Part shown: piece after piece, positions 40,795 to 52,299 of the stretch
How the letters are laid out: the number at the start of each line of letters is the position of its first letter
Position numbering within the stretch: the stretch's first letter is position 1
From: Angiostrongylus vasorum
Taxonomy: Eukaryota; Nematoda; Chromadorea; Rhabditida; Metastrongylidae
Direction of reading: 5' to 3'
Length of the DNA stretch: 64,000 bases
Assembly: GCA_018806985.1 (NCBI GenBank)
Contig: JADANN010000359.1
Coordinates: forward strand, 124,001-188,000
Program-made: the position numbers and the translations under genes
Notes under the pieces: model-generated
What the model was told of the DNA's origin: nothing
The model's input: only the letters and a program-made list of their open reading frames with translations
Databases searched by the model: none

Positions 40795-41165
40795 CTCTCG
40801 AAATTGACAATTCCTGAAGGGATGCTCTTTTAGATTAGGCTCAGCACTGTTAACGGTTACTGTATCTGGGCTATACAAGGACTTGAGGTGGTCTTATTGA
40901 TGAATCAAGTCAGTGCTGCTATCCTCCCGGAAAATTCTATACGAATTTGCTAAGCCCTGAAGAATGGAAAGCTTAGTGATTGCCGCTTGGGAGATTTAAC
41001 CAACCGTCGTCTGCACCGTCTGTACCGAGGCCCTGGTAAAGGTAGTCGCGTGTTTGAAGCCCAGTTGAGCTTTCGAGTTTTGCTCATATCTTAGCATCCC
41101 TATGATTGTATTTCACACCATATCTTGTCATGAAAATAGAGCAGGCACAAAATAGGAGTTAGAAA
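40795..41165. repeat. degenerate SINE-1 followed by SINE-2 half
   Basis: SINE-1 body in reverse (40795-41010: 'gtgctgctatcctcccgga', 'gccctgaagaatggaaagctt'), then a SINE-2 head and tail in plus orientation ('aaggtagtcgcgtgtttgaag', 'tatgattgtatttcacacca'). Confidence 0.5.
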
Positions 41166-41169
41166 AACA

Positions 41170-41962
41170 GGAAAGTACAGTGTTAAGGTACAGCAGTAGA
41201 CTATATGTCACTATGGTATATACTATACTATGTGGGCTATAGTCATCAGATAAATCCACGACGCCGGTTCTGAGCAGAAGTGCTAAAGATGAATTTCTTT
41301 CTTTGAATAAAGTGCTCCACGATAATAAGATGATTGTTTGCGTCCATCTGTGTTTGATCGCTATTTACCACACAAGTTGTCAAGCGTGCGACTTACGGCG
41401 TACACCTTACAGTTGGATAATTAGATCTTTGTACATAACAATATTAATACAACAATAACGATATGACTATATCGAGAAATGTAAACTATATACACGATAA
41501 GATGGTTCTAAAATCAACAAGCAAAGATGAAGTGATGAGTAAGAGGTTACATCGAAAATAAGACACTAACTTCTACAATACACTCGTGAGATAGTATAAG
41601 GAACTTGTATGACACAGAATACAATTTAATCAAGAACAATAAGAAGCAAATGACAGCGCGGAAAGGAATGAGAACAAATAATGATGTTAGTCGGTGGGCA
41701 CAACTCCTTCCCAGCTATTGTTTTTTTCATGTATGCCGATGTTACCATACAAACCAATAGAAATAAATGTAGGGTGTCTCTTAGCCACTGGTTTTCAACT
41801 GAGCAAGTGCAAAGATACAAGGATACTTTCTAACTAGTTGTGAAGGTGTTGCGTGAAATGACTGCTGGTAAACAATTGGTATGAAAAACGAGGGCATGAA
41901 AAGGTACAGAATATTCGTTCATTTTGTACGAAAAATTTGCTGTAGCGATTGAAAATGAAACA
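41170..41962. other. no gene seen
   Basis: AT-rich flank of BEL1. It ends in TCAAT, the target duplication. Confidence 0.4.
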
Positions 41963-41967
41963 TCAAT

Positions 41968-42529
41968 TATAGCAGCTATTCCCAGAATAGTCTCTATTTT
42001 TCTTCTATATCTATTTCTATCTTCGTGTGACTGTATGTTTCGAAATAAGTGTCATATCCGTTTTTCTCAAGTTACCTAGCAAAATGTCGTAGAACGTAAA
42101 TATCTTGATCCCATCCTAAGGAACTTTGATCGCTGTAAACTGTATTGTTATGCAAACCTATTCTTAGAATCTGAACTTGTTGTTCATTATTACTGTTAAT
42201 GTAATTGTGTTAATTACTTATTAATGGTATAGTAATATTCGAATGCCATTATCTCGTTGTTAGCCTCACTTCACTACTGGCCTTAGCACCTCATAGCTTT
42301 AAATCACGTCATTCCTCTACCATTACTTCTCCATCGTTACTATTATGTTATTAATGTTGTATTTGTGTATTAAAGGTTTAATTACCCAAGTTTGAGATAT
42401 TGCTCTGTGACAACTACGAAAAGTCCCGCGTGGCGTCTTCTCACGAAGTCGAGCATTCTGCTAAAAGCTAGTGAATATTCGGTGCCGAGTACTGACTCGA
42501 AGGCCTATTTTCCACTAGCAGCTACAATA
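41968..42529 (+). repeat. BEL1 5' LTR
   Basis: 562 bp, beginning TATAGCAGC and ending GCTACAATA. A block near the end ('ttaattacccaagtttgag', then 'aaaagtcccgcgtggcg') is shared with the otherwise different BEL2 LTR. No clear TATA box was found. Confidence 0.85.
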
Positions 42530-42533
42530 ATTT

Positions 42534-42546
42534 TGGTGCATTGGCC
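42534..42546 (+). other. BEL1 primer-binding site
   Basis: TGGTGCATTGGCC, 4 bases after the LTR. It would pair with the 3' end of tRNA-Gly (from memory of nematode tRNA-Gly ending ..CCGATGCACCA, one mismatch). The same 13 bases follow the BEL2 LTR. Confidence 0.6.
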
Positions 42547-42708
42547 AAACTACGATATATTCTAGTTCATTGGTCTAACTGCTGTATTCTGTTGCATCAA
42601 GCACGCAACTACGATATATTCTGATACAACGACCAAGCTACTGTTAACGAAGTCACAGGACAGTAAGTCTCAAAACGGGAAAACCATTACGTTTGCTTTC
42701 GCCTTATA

Positions 42709-44145
42709 ATGACTTCCTCAATGTCTTCACGACAAGGGGGCTTTAACAAGAGCTACAAACCGTCTCTTAAGTAGTCTTGAAGATAGTGAAGACTTAGCAT
42801 TGTCTCAAGTAGAGCTTCCCCATGATGAAGTCGACCGCATTTTCTATGTCAATACGTTAAATAAAAGGGTGACTGATGCAACATTCGCCATTCAGTTCGA
42901 AATGCAAAACCTCCAGACAGCGCTGGATAAGTATACTGAAGAAGCTGATCATCTTGATCCTAACATTCCACTAGTAGAAGATGCACGTGAGAGAATTAAT
43001 GCGAACACAGAGACAACGCTTGAGCTGCTTGATAAGGCGACGCGTTATCTCTTCAAGCTCTTCAAACTAAAGAACACTTTAGAAGATGCAGAAAGCAACG
43101 TTTCGAGTAGCAAAAATTCCAGGCTTCCAGCAGTAAACCTGCCACCCATCCCTATTCCAAAATTTAGCGGAAAACTGTGGGAGTGGGACACATTTTGGGA
43201 AGCGTTTAACCACTCAGTACACTCACAAAAAAATAGACGACTTCTTGAAAATGAACTATCTATTAGATTCTCTTGAAGGTAAAGCAAAAGCTTTCGTTAA
43301 CCAATACAGAATAACACGGGAATCTTACCAGATGGTTATCACCCATCTAAACCATAAATACGGTAACAAACAAGATCTGCTAGACGAACTACTCAACAGA
43401 GTACTAACGACCAAAGCAAACAGCGACCGACTTGAAGATCAGCAGACATTGTGCGAGCATTTGTTCTCCGTAATTAGTCAATTGACACACAATGGAGAAT
43501 TTGTAGACACCACGTACCTACAGAATCAACTCCTTACGAAATTTACGAGAGATATCCAAAGACACGCACTGGATCAAAGGAGTCGAGAGTCGGATAAAAC
43601 GTACAAAACTGAAGATTTTTTTAAAATCTATCAATGAATACATAAGCAAGGAGCTCAGGATACAACAACAGCTGAGCAGAAACATCAGTGTCACATCAGA
43701 CTTGAGAGGCACTAGAGGTAGAGCTCTACAGCCACCTTTTGAGTCTCAAACCCACATGTTCACAAGCAAGATATATCCATGTTTCTATTGTGAAACAGCA
43801 GGACATTTCCCAGTTGACTGCAAAAAAGTGTCAACGTATGAAGAAAGAATACAGATTATAAAAGATCGCAATCTTTGTTTTAACTGTGGATCAAAGTTTC
43901 ATCACACACCAGCTTGCAAAGGCGGATGCTGTCGAGTATGCAGTAAACGGGGACATCACACGTCCATTTGCAAGCAGAAACTAGCTTTAAAACAATACAA
44001 CGATCACTCAGAAGTAGGCCAAAAAAGACAAACGAAAAGGGGCCTGTCAACACTACGAAAGGCAAGAGGACAACGCCATCAAGAATCAATACGGTGGAGT
44101 CCCAACATAACTATCAGGATGATACAATCATACTCTACGCTTTGA
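42709..44145 (+). pseudogene. BEL1 gag
   Basis: Starts [10 protein letters not shown] (42709), then shifts frame at a GGGGG run (42736-42740). The middle holds the Pao-type gag domain with [18 protein letters not shown] (DUF1759-like, about 43150-43210). Further shifts occur at an A7 run (about 43227) and a T7 run (about 43615). The C-terminal part (43702-44145) has zinc knuckles: CFYCETAGHFPVDC, CFNCGSKFHHTPAC and CCRVCSKRGHHTSIC, which would bind RNA. Gag forms the particle. Confidence 0.85.
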
Positions 44146-44748
44146 AAGAAAATACAACGAGTGTCCAAGTTTTGACAGGACAAGCGCAAATCTTCAACCC
44201 ATTCACTCGGACAAACGAACCAGTAGCTCTCTTGCTTGATACAGGATCCGATCGTTCATTTATCACCAACGAATTGGCTGAACGTCTTCGTTTACGAAAT
44301 ATTGATTCTGTAGAATTATCCATTAACACATTCGCAGCTCTTAACGAAGTGAAAGAGAACTGTGGAGTTACCGCAGTCAAAATTGTGGGATGTCTATGGA
44401 ACACAACATGAAATCACAGTAACCAGGATCGAGACCATCACCAAGCCGCTAAAGCGTATACCTCTTAGCCAAGAGGACAAGAAATTCCTTCATCGTAATA
44501 CTATTAAACTGTCAATCAATCCTGACTGTGACAACGTACATCCACAAATCCTGCTAGGATGTTCAGATGTATTTTCTCTACTTGATGGTAACCTAGCACA
44601 GAACAAAACATTACCATCGGGATTAGTGTTAATCCCTTCTAAACTAGGTTATCTGGTAATAGGAGCTAGCCACAAGCGCTACATTAAATCGCAAGAAAGT
44701 ACACTCCTTGTCACAGAGACTACAGTACCCAAACCCCCAACCTTATGA
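43990..44748 (+). pseudogene. BEL1 aspartic protease region
   Basis: LLLDTGSDRSFITNELAERL (about 44229-44290) is the retropepsin active site with DTGS intact, followed by a conserved NxFAALNE and a C-terminal TRIETITKPL..IPL segment in a shifted frame (44362-44748). It would cleave the polyprotein. It is joined to gag across a shift near an A6 run (about 44019-44025). Confidence 0.8.
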
Positions 44749-45920
44749 ACAACAATCATGGGAAGATTTTTTGTACACTGGAGTCATCAGGAATTAACGA
44801 ATTTACAGGATCGAAAATAGAAGAACAAAAGCAGCAAAATGCTGAAATTTGGGAACAGTTTGCAAAAAGTATCGACAGACGTGACGATGGTTATTACGTG
44901 AGACTTCCGTGGAAAAACAATTCAACCACACTCCCTGAGAACAGATGCATGGCATTTCGACGATTACAGGCGACAATCGCCACACTAACAAAAAAATCCT
45001 CCCATGCTAGAAAAAATATAACGAAACGATAACGCAACAATTAAATGAGAACATCATTGAGGAAGTCGATGAATCAATACGCCAACAAGGTGTAATCATT
45101 CACTATCTGCCTCATCACGCCGTGGTAACTCCACATAAGGAAACCACAAAAATTACGAATCGTTTACGATGCATCCGCGCATCCAGTGCTAGCGCCCTCA
45201 TTAAATGATGCTCTCCACCAGGTGCCAGTCCTCCTTCCACGAATATGCGATATTCTACTTCGTTTTCGCATAGGAAATATTGGAATGATTGCGGACGTAG
45301 AGAAAGCGTTCTTGCAAGTACGACTCCACGAGCAAGATAGAGATGCTACACGATTTCTATGGATTCGTGACATCTCACAACCTTGTGAACCAGAAAACAT
45401 AGTTACCTACAGGTTCACACGGGTAACTTTTGGCCTCAATTGTTCACCGTTCTTACTAGCAGGAACAATTAAACATCACTTAGAGACCCAAGTGTCCAGT
45501 GCAGCATTGGCTCACGAACTTACGAACAACACATATGTCGATAACGTTATTATCACAAGTTCGTCATTAGAAGAGGCCATGAGCAACTTTGAGCAATCAA
45601 AGCAAATTTTTCAAAGATTTGGGCACGAATTTACGGGAATTTATGTCGAACAATGAACAACTCATTCGCCAGATTCCCTTAAAGGACTTGGCATTAAGAA
45701 ACCAACAAAAGGTCTTAGGAATAGCATGGGATTCGGAAAACGATAAACTAATTCTTTCATGCAAATATCCATACAAAGCAAAGCTCACGAAGCGTTCGAT
45801 AGCCGAACAAGTAGCAGCAGTCTACGATCCTCTAGGATGGCTCACACCATTAACACTACGAGGAAAACAATTTCTTCAACAGCTTTGGAACTTCGATTAT
45901 ACGTAGGACACACCGCTATC
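44745..45920 (+). pseudogene. BEL1 reverse transcriptase
   Basis: The N-terminal connection WEQFAKSIDRRDDGYYVRLPW (44850-44915) is followed by a break at A-runs near 44990-45020. The palm (45186-45656) contains GMIADVEKAFLQVRL (motif A), TFGLNCSPFLLAGTI (motif B) and TYVDNVIIT (motif C) where the usual second aspartate is asparagine. The thumb continues to about 45905 (AAVYDPLGWLTPL). It copies element RNA into DNA. Confidence 0.85.
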
Positions 45921-46600
45921 AAAACAACATGCCGACGAGTGGGAAGGAATAGTCAGAGATCTAAATGGATTTGAAATCTGTATCCCGCGATGTGTTGCCC
46001 AACTCGAACATGATGCCAAACTAATCGTCTTTGCGGACGCCAGCAGAGAGTGTATGGCAGCTTGCGCCTATTTGGTATCAAATAATCATTCGTTCCTCCT
46101 TATGGGAAAATCCAAACTACAGTCAATCAAATACGTTACTACTGTTCCAAAGCTTGAGCTAAATGCTGTAACTATGGCAGTCCGTCTAGCCCACTCAATA
46201 CATACAGCTTTAAAAAACCACAGTATGTGGAAAGGAACTACAATTCTACCGTAATGACCACTTTCGACCAACCGGAATTGTTGGACTGGTCAAGACATAA
46301 TCGACTAATAACGGCGCAAAACGCAGTGGTATATGTCTTGCGATTCCTCAATAAAGTGACAGCGAAATTAAAACCGCAATTATGAGAAAGAATTCGCCGC
46401 ACTATTCCAGAAATCGAGTTGGCATCTTCTCAATCATATATTACGGCAGTCGAATACGAAGCGGCACTAAGGGTGATCATACGAAAACACCAACAGAACA
46501 CCTATCCCGGGATGGCAAAAAAGATTCCTTCATCCTTTTAGTATCGTTAAAGATCAACATGGAATTTTTCGCTACAAAGGACGCTTAAATAAAGCAAACA
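45921..46600 (+). pseudogene. BEL1 RNase H region
   Basis: FADASRE..AACAYLV (about 46032-46080) and VPKLELNAVTMAVRLAHSI (46145-46202) match the BEL/Pao RNase H module. Frames change after 46254, and the C-terminal part is scrambled by small indels. Confidence 0.7.
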
Positions 46601-47938
46601 TTCCCTTCGAACAACGACAACCAATACTCATACAAGCAAAAACAAGATTAGCCGAAATTATAGTAAGCGACGCACATTTACCATTTCACTGTAGCACCAG
46701 TCAAACAATGGCTAATGTTAGAAAACGATTTTGGATCGCAACATTACGGCGCCTGTCAAGGAAAGCTATAAGATGATGCGTTCCATGTCAAAAAAATGAA
46801 CAACTTGCCTTACAAGTACCCTACAATGGACGATCTACCGAAGAGAAGAGTGGTAAGATCACGACCATTTGAACATGTAGGGATAGATTACTTCGGGCCA
46901 TTGTCAATGAAAAATGTAGAAGAGGTAGTAAAAGGCTATGGAATTATTCTTACGTGTACAGCCACAAGGCTGCTACACCTAGAATTAGTTCAAAATATGA
47001 CAGTTGACGAACTGCTATTAGCACTTCGTCGATTCTTTGCTAGAAGGGGTGTACCAAACACGATCACTTCCGATAACGCACCGAACTTCACCCTGGCGGA
47101 ACAGGTCTTACGAACTACTATTGCTCCAATAACCAGTGATACTTCGTTTACGAAGACGTTAGCAACCAGAGCAATTACGTGGAGAACAATAACACCTTAT
47201 GCTCCGTGGCAGGGGGCATTTTACGAGCGCCTTATAAAGTCAGTGAAACATTCTCTTTATAAAGTGTTACAGAAGACGATTCCAACAACATCACAACTAG
47301 CAACTCTTCTGATAGAGATCGAGGGATGCCTAAATAACAGAGCGCTTACGTACATCGAGGAAAAACCTGGTGATCTAGTAATTTTGCGTCCTATCGATTT
47401 CATCAAGCGCGATATAATATTAACATATCCATTCGAGTTCACGAGTGTCCAAGAAGACGATGAGGATTATATTCCCCCATACGAATTAGCTCTATTGCGC
47501 ACCAGACAGCAGGCGATAACGGCTGTGACATCAAGTCACAAATTAACGGAACAGTATTGGACCATTTGGAGCCAACAGTACCTCAATAGCCTCCGGGAAA
47601 CACATGTACTTAGTTTTGAAAAAAAGAGAAGCACTACAATCCCTCCAACGATAGGTACAGTGGTACTAATTTACGAACCAGTCCTACCTCGAAATACTTG
47701 GAGAATGGGCCGTATCATAAAACTTCAACCATCAGAGAGTGGAGCCATACGAGAAGCACACGTCAAGCTACCTAACGGACGAATCATCAGAAGACCTGTT
47801 AACTTACTTATACCCTTAGAACTGGGAAACACCCAATCAAATGAGTCTCCGAATACTAACCACAAGTCGAATACTGCTCCAAAGTCACAACATCAAAAAC
47901 GAAGAAGATCTACACAAAAGATCGAGAGAACGTTATAA
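46600..47938 (+). pseudogene. BEL1 integrase
   Basis: The zinc-binding HHCC segment lies at 46670-46800 (HLPFHCS.. to CVPCQKN) and has one stop (46774-46776). The catalytic core is intact in a 380-codon frame from 46796: D at residue 31 (GIDYFGP), D at 93 (TSDNAPNF) and E at 144 (FYERLIKSVK), spacing about 50 between the last two as usual in BEL/Pao. The C-terminus has RNTWRMGRIIKL and ends in a basic tail. It inserts the DNA copy into chromosomes. Confidence 0.85.
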
Positions 47939-48401
47939 CTTACGACCGCGAGCACGTACTCGCACCGTTCACTCAGTTCAGTCATCAGAGTCTAATGATG
48001 AACATTTTTCTTAATCATGTCAATAACAAACATGGAACGAGCTCTGCTAGTTACGAACTCCAACAATTTCTAACGTATGATGACGACCATCCTAATCCTA
48101 TCTCGGCAGCCCTACCAAACTATTGTCTAACATATACCATTGACTCACACGAATAATACTCACTGCATCCGCTACTGTATTCTTCTACTAGATACCACCA
48201 CCACCCACTACTTATTCTCTCGTGCTAATATTCGTGTAATCGCAAACGATCCGAGTCAAAGAAACAGAAGAGGGGGAGAAGAATATAACTAGAATGAAGC
48301 TCGCATACTCCTATTCGTCGATCACGTAAAACGTGTAGAACTCTACTAGGGAATGATGTACGCGTACAGTCATTCCCACTTCCCATCCCTTTCTCCTTTC
48401 T

Positions 48402-48436
<35 letters not shown>

Positions 48437-48595
48437 TCACTTCATGTACAGTTACCATTTCACATAAACCTCCTCATTCCTCTCCTACTAGAAATGACTG
48501 TATGATTACCTCATCAATGTTTTCATACCATTAAGTAGAACTCGGATGTTAAGTTCATTAAATTCAGCAAAACAATCTTATTGGAGGTGAGGGAG
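47939..48595 (+). other. BEL1 3' non-coding region with CT repeat and polypurine tract
   Basis: No env. A pure CT tract spans about 48403-48432. GGAGGTGAGGGAG just before the LTR (48583-48595) is the likely polypurine tract priming plus-strand synthesis. Confidence 0.7.
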
Positions 48596-49212
48596 TATAG
48601 CAGCTATTCCCAGAATAGTTTCTATTTTTCTTCCATATCTATTTCTATCTTTGTATGACTGTATGTTTCGGAAATAAGTGTCATATCCGTTTTTCTCAAG
48701 TTACCTAGCAAATGTCGTAGAACGTAAATATCTTGATCCCATCCTAAGGAACTTTGATCGCTGTAAACAGTATTGTTATGCAAATCTATTCTTAGAATCT
48801 GAACCGCTGTAAACAGTATTGTTATGCAAACCTATTCTCAGAATCTGAACTTGTTGTTCATTATTACTGTTAATGTAATTTTTGTTAATTACTTATTAAT
48901 GGTATAGTAATATTCGAATGCCATTATCTCGTTGTTAGCCTCACTTCACTACTAGTCTTAGCACCTCATAGCTTTAACTCACGTCATTCCTCTACCATTA
49001 CTTCTCCATCGTTACTATTATGTTATTAATGTTGTATTTGTGTATTAAGGGTTTAATTACACCAAGTTTGAGGTTTGAGATATTGCTCTGTGACAACTAC
49101 GAAAAGTCCCGCGTGGCGTCTTCTCACGAAGTCGAGCATTCTGCTAAAAGCTAGTGAATATTCGGTGCCGAGTACTGACTTGAAGGCCTATTTTCCACTA
49201 GCAGATACAATA
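48596..49212 (+). repeat. BEL1 3' LTR
   Basis: 617 bp. It differs from the 5' LTR mainly by a tandem duplication of about 47 bp ('gctgtaaacagtattgttat' unit, 48762-48850) and an 8-bp duplication ('gaggttt', about 49070). Confidence 0.85.
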
Positions 49213-49399
49213 TCAATCACAGTTCGAAAACTGACCTTTGCATGGATCAGATAACAAACGGTGCACCTTTTTCCCAAAATCTCTGATAGTTTCTCAATAA
49301 CCGGAGGAGTACGGGAGTTAAGGACTTGAAACAATTATACAAATTGATGTTTTTTTCTTCAATAAGCAGACACGAGGTTGTTATTATAGAATTTATTAG

Positions 49400-49450
49400 A
49401 ATTCAATAGCTGACGTTCCGGCTGCTTCGCTTTCTTCGGAGCCTAGGAAG
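49400..49450 (-). ncRNA. decayed hammerhead motif, PLE2 left end
   Basis: Same layout as the right-end copy, but core bases have changed (CCGAAGA for CUGANGA, GGAAC for GAAAC), so it should be inactive. Confidence 0.5.
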
Positions 49451-49648
49451 GTCAAATTGAGATGTGATCTACTTAGCCAAACACTTTCATAACCCCAGCA
49501 GATAAAACTTAACAAGTAAATTTGCATTCGCATAAGAAACAGCTTCATTTAAACATCTACCGTTTTATTTGTTGTAAGTATTTAAGTTAGTTGGGTGGAT
49601 AGCAGCTGCACAGAGTAATACATGGGCGAGCACTGTGCCCGTGTCAGG

Positions 49649-50035
49649 TCACTGGATCAGCCTGAGGTATGGCGCCAGGTCACGCGTGATGACATGACAC
49701 TCCTCCTTGCTGTTCATTTTTAGATTTTTGCAATTGATCCAGAACGCTTCAACAGTTTTACTTGCCGATGTTTTCGATTCCTGCGTGAGGATAGTGATTC
49801 CTACCTCAAAATCTTCTCCGTTGTGTTTCTGCATCCTATGCGCCTCTAGTGGAGTGTTTTGTTTTAATTCAGATTTACCGACTACGGGTTCTTTTATGCG
49901 GACGCAGAGCGGTCTACCCGTTTCGCCAACGTATTCGTCCCCGCATGCTTTACAAGAGATCAGATAGACTATATCCGAACTCATGCAATCACCGTCTCTA
50001 CCGTTAGGGTAAATTACTGTTTTTTCGTTGTACAC
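49649..50035 (-). CDS. PLE2 GIY-YIG endonuclease
   Basis: A 128-codon frame with SDIVYLISCKACGDEYVGETG (GIY-YIG motif split as YLI and YVG), PLCVRIKEP (conserved arginine), EVGITILTQESK and AFWINCKN (acidic and aromatic C-terminal motifs). It ends ..YLRLIQ. Upstream, in a different frame, are residues of the RT-EN linker (RNRLYDRLC), so the parent protein has a frameshift near 50030. The domain itself is uninterrupted. Without an RT it cannot move alone. Confidence 0.75.
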   Translation of the reverse strand: MYNEKTVIYPNGRDGDCMSSDIVYLISCKACGDEYVGETGRPLCVRIKEPVVGKSELKQNTPLEAHRMQKHNGEDFEVGITILTQESKTSASKTVEAFWINCKNLKMNSKEECHVITRDLAPYLRLIQ

Positions 50036-50515
50036 AGACGGTCATATAGGCGGTTGCGAACTAGCTGGCGTCTTAGAGTGCCCGATGGTATTTCTATCAC
50101 TCTTACGGAATTCTCCAGACCGGCCCTTATTAAGCAACGTTTTATAGCTGCACTTATTTCGTTTGAAATAAAAGGCATGAGGAATGGAGCCTTGTTTTCG
50201 ATAGAACTGTCGTTCTGGGTCGTGGTTTTCCTCTATGTCTATGCCGAGAAGCTACAGTTTCGTAGCCATTCGAACACGGGTGATCTAGCGCCATACCTCA
50301 AGCTGATTCAATGACCTGACACAGGTACAGTGTTCGCCCATGTATTACTCTGTGCGGCTGCTGTCCACCAACTAACTTAAATACTTACAACAAATAGACG
50401 GTAGGTGTTTAAATGAAGCTGTTTCTTATGCGAATGCAAACTTATTTGTTAAGTTCTACCTGCTAAGGTTATGAAAGTGTTTGGCTAAGTAGATGGCATC
50501 TCAATTTGACTTTTC

Positions 50516-50556
50516 CAGGCTCTGAAGAAGGCGAAACCGTCGAAACATCAGCTATT
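50516..50556 (+). ncRNA. hammerhead ribozyme motif, PLE2 right end
   Basis: CAGGCU, CUGAAGA, A plus GGCG/CGUC stem II (one G-U), GAAAC, AUC, AGCU. The cleavage triplet is AUC rather than GUC but still fits NUH, and stem I has 4 bp. The core is complete. Confidence 0.65.
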
Positions 50557-50615
50557 GTATCCTAATAAATTCTATAATAACAACCTCGTGTCTGCTTATT
50601 GAAGAAAAACATCGA

Positions 50616-52295
50616 ATTATCAGTCAATGCCGAGGTTAACAGAAAGTCGGTATTGGGAATTATATAAGTTGCCCGTTCTATTGCTAAACGTACCCTTCGT
50701 CCTATTATTATGGTTTACAGTTAGTAAATGTTCACTGGGTGTTCTAATTAGACTCTGCGCTACCACTTTAAACAAATATATGTCACTAATCCTACCATTT
50801 ACTATGTGTTACTTCATTACTCGTTTTCCTGTCATGTGTTTGCCTACTCTGTTGCGCGATCATTACCGTTATTTTGTTATCCTTCGCCGTTTTAGCTTAT
50901 TCCCATTTCCATTTCTTGAATATCTCGATATTGAAGCGACTGATCTGTTTTTTGTTGTTGAATGTAATTCCTCTGTAAAACAAATGCGGATGAACTAGCA
51001 GTCCCTAGTGGTCATGACGAAGATTCAACATTCTTGTCAATTTGTCCATCTCGGCCCAACTCGCACGTATCTCTAGATCGCAGTATATCGTTCGTGCAAC
51101 TCAATGCACGTAGAGGTGTGTAAAACTGGGAGTCGATTTGTCAGCTCGGTTGAACATTTTCCTGATATGGCTTCCTTTCTCTGTCTTATTACGACCGGCT
51201 CATAAGTTCCTTTTTTATAATGCGTTGAAAGGTGTGTAGGCTTGATATTACCTCAAAAGTCATCGATATCCTTGAGTACCCTGTTATGACACTTCGTCTG
51301 TATATGTGGTTTCTTCTTTAACTTCACTTTCCGTTCCTGCCTATTTCTCCACATTCAAAACCATACCTCGAGGAAGAGTTCCAAAACTATGAGAAAGTCA
51401 TACACTACTTCAGGTAATTGCTACAATTTTCGCTTCATTATCACTTATTAGCATCGTTGGCTATTCAGATTTAGGCGAAGATCTAACCTCTGCAGGAGTC
51501 ACGCGATGCGAAAACGATGGGCAATTTTAGCTTTGGATTTACATATCTCAGCTGAACTAGTGAACTTTAAACAAAAAATATTAGAGTCTACAAATCCTTG
51601 CCTACAAGAAACAAGTGTCTTATTTTACCATGAAATTCTGATCTTCTGGAACCTTATGCATACATAAAGTTGGTATCAAACTTCGGTTATTTGCGAACGA
51701 AACTTTCAAAGTCCTTAATCACTATCCCGCGAAGTTTTCTGTAATTGTACAGAATTTCTGTAATCATACAAAACGGAGCTGTTGTGGCCCTCCAGCCAAA
51801 ACATGTAGCTGACTAATATTGCTACCATTTCTATGTTGAAAGCGCCTCCACATTTGGTGTAATATTAGACGTCAAATTGCTCATGACTCAAATGACTGTG
51901 GCGAAATAGCATTGTATCAGACAAAATTCCTTGTCCTGTTTCCGTAATATAAGCTCGCCCAAAATCATTACAAGATATAGCTACAAACTCTTCTACGTGA
52001 GTTCCAAGCCATTCTCCCCTCGCTCATCCACCTCTCTCACACTGGTTCCTTCTACCTTGTGCCCTATGTTCTCATTGTAATAAATCTACCATAAACAGTC
52101 GTGTCACAGTCACTGCAGCCAACAAGTCACAAGCAAACTCCTAACGTTTGGCAGATCCCAAACATTTGACGACTGCAACAGGATTCAAACCTGAAATCTT
52201 CTGCTCTTTTTTTCTGTACTTATTTGGACGGATAGCAACGTTGCTCTGGCATGGATACATTCTAAGGGAAATCATCCTGTTTTCGTACGAAATCG
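50616..52295. other. no convincing gene
   Basis: A 123-codon frame at 50627-50998 is hydrophobic with no domain. The rest shows nothing recognised. The left limit of BEL3 is unclear and may lie within 52000-52300. Confidence 0.35.
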
Positions 52296-52299
52296 TGTT

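Larger units (their letters stand above)
41968..49212 (+). mobile_element. BEL/Pao LTR retrotransposon BEL1, complete but with frameshifts
   Basis: About 7.25 kb, bounded by LTRs (41968-42529 and 48596-49212) and flanked on both sides by TCAAT (41963-41967 and 49213-49217), a 5-bp target duplication typical of the superfamily. The order is gag, protease, RT, RNase H, integrase; no env was found. LTRs are nearly identical apart from small duplications in the 3' copy, so insertion is fairly recent. The coding region nevertheless has about ten frame changes, mostly at homopolymer runs. Confidence 0.9.
49355..50615 (-). mobile_element. Penelope-like element PLE2 with long inverted ends
   Basis: The left arm (49355-49690) and right arm (about 50275-50615) are inverted copies. 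The repeat includes the end of the endonuclease coding sequence ('gcgccatacctca.gctgat') as well as the terminal block. Between them lies only the RT-endonuclease linker and the endonuclease on the minus strand, with no RT core. It sits 140 bp after BEL1. Confidence 0.75.

Noticed and set aside
48225..48458. 77-codon minus-strand frame with RE repeats
   Set aside because: Produced by the CT tract in the BEL1 3' region.
50627..50998. 123-codon hydrophobic frame after PLE2
   Set aside because: No domain, no start context and irregular composition; likely chance.
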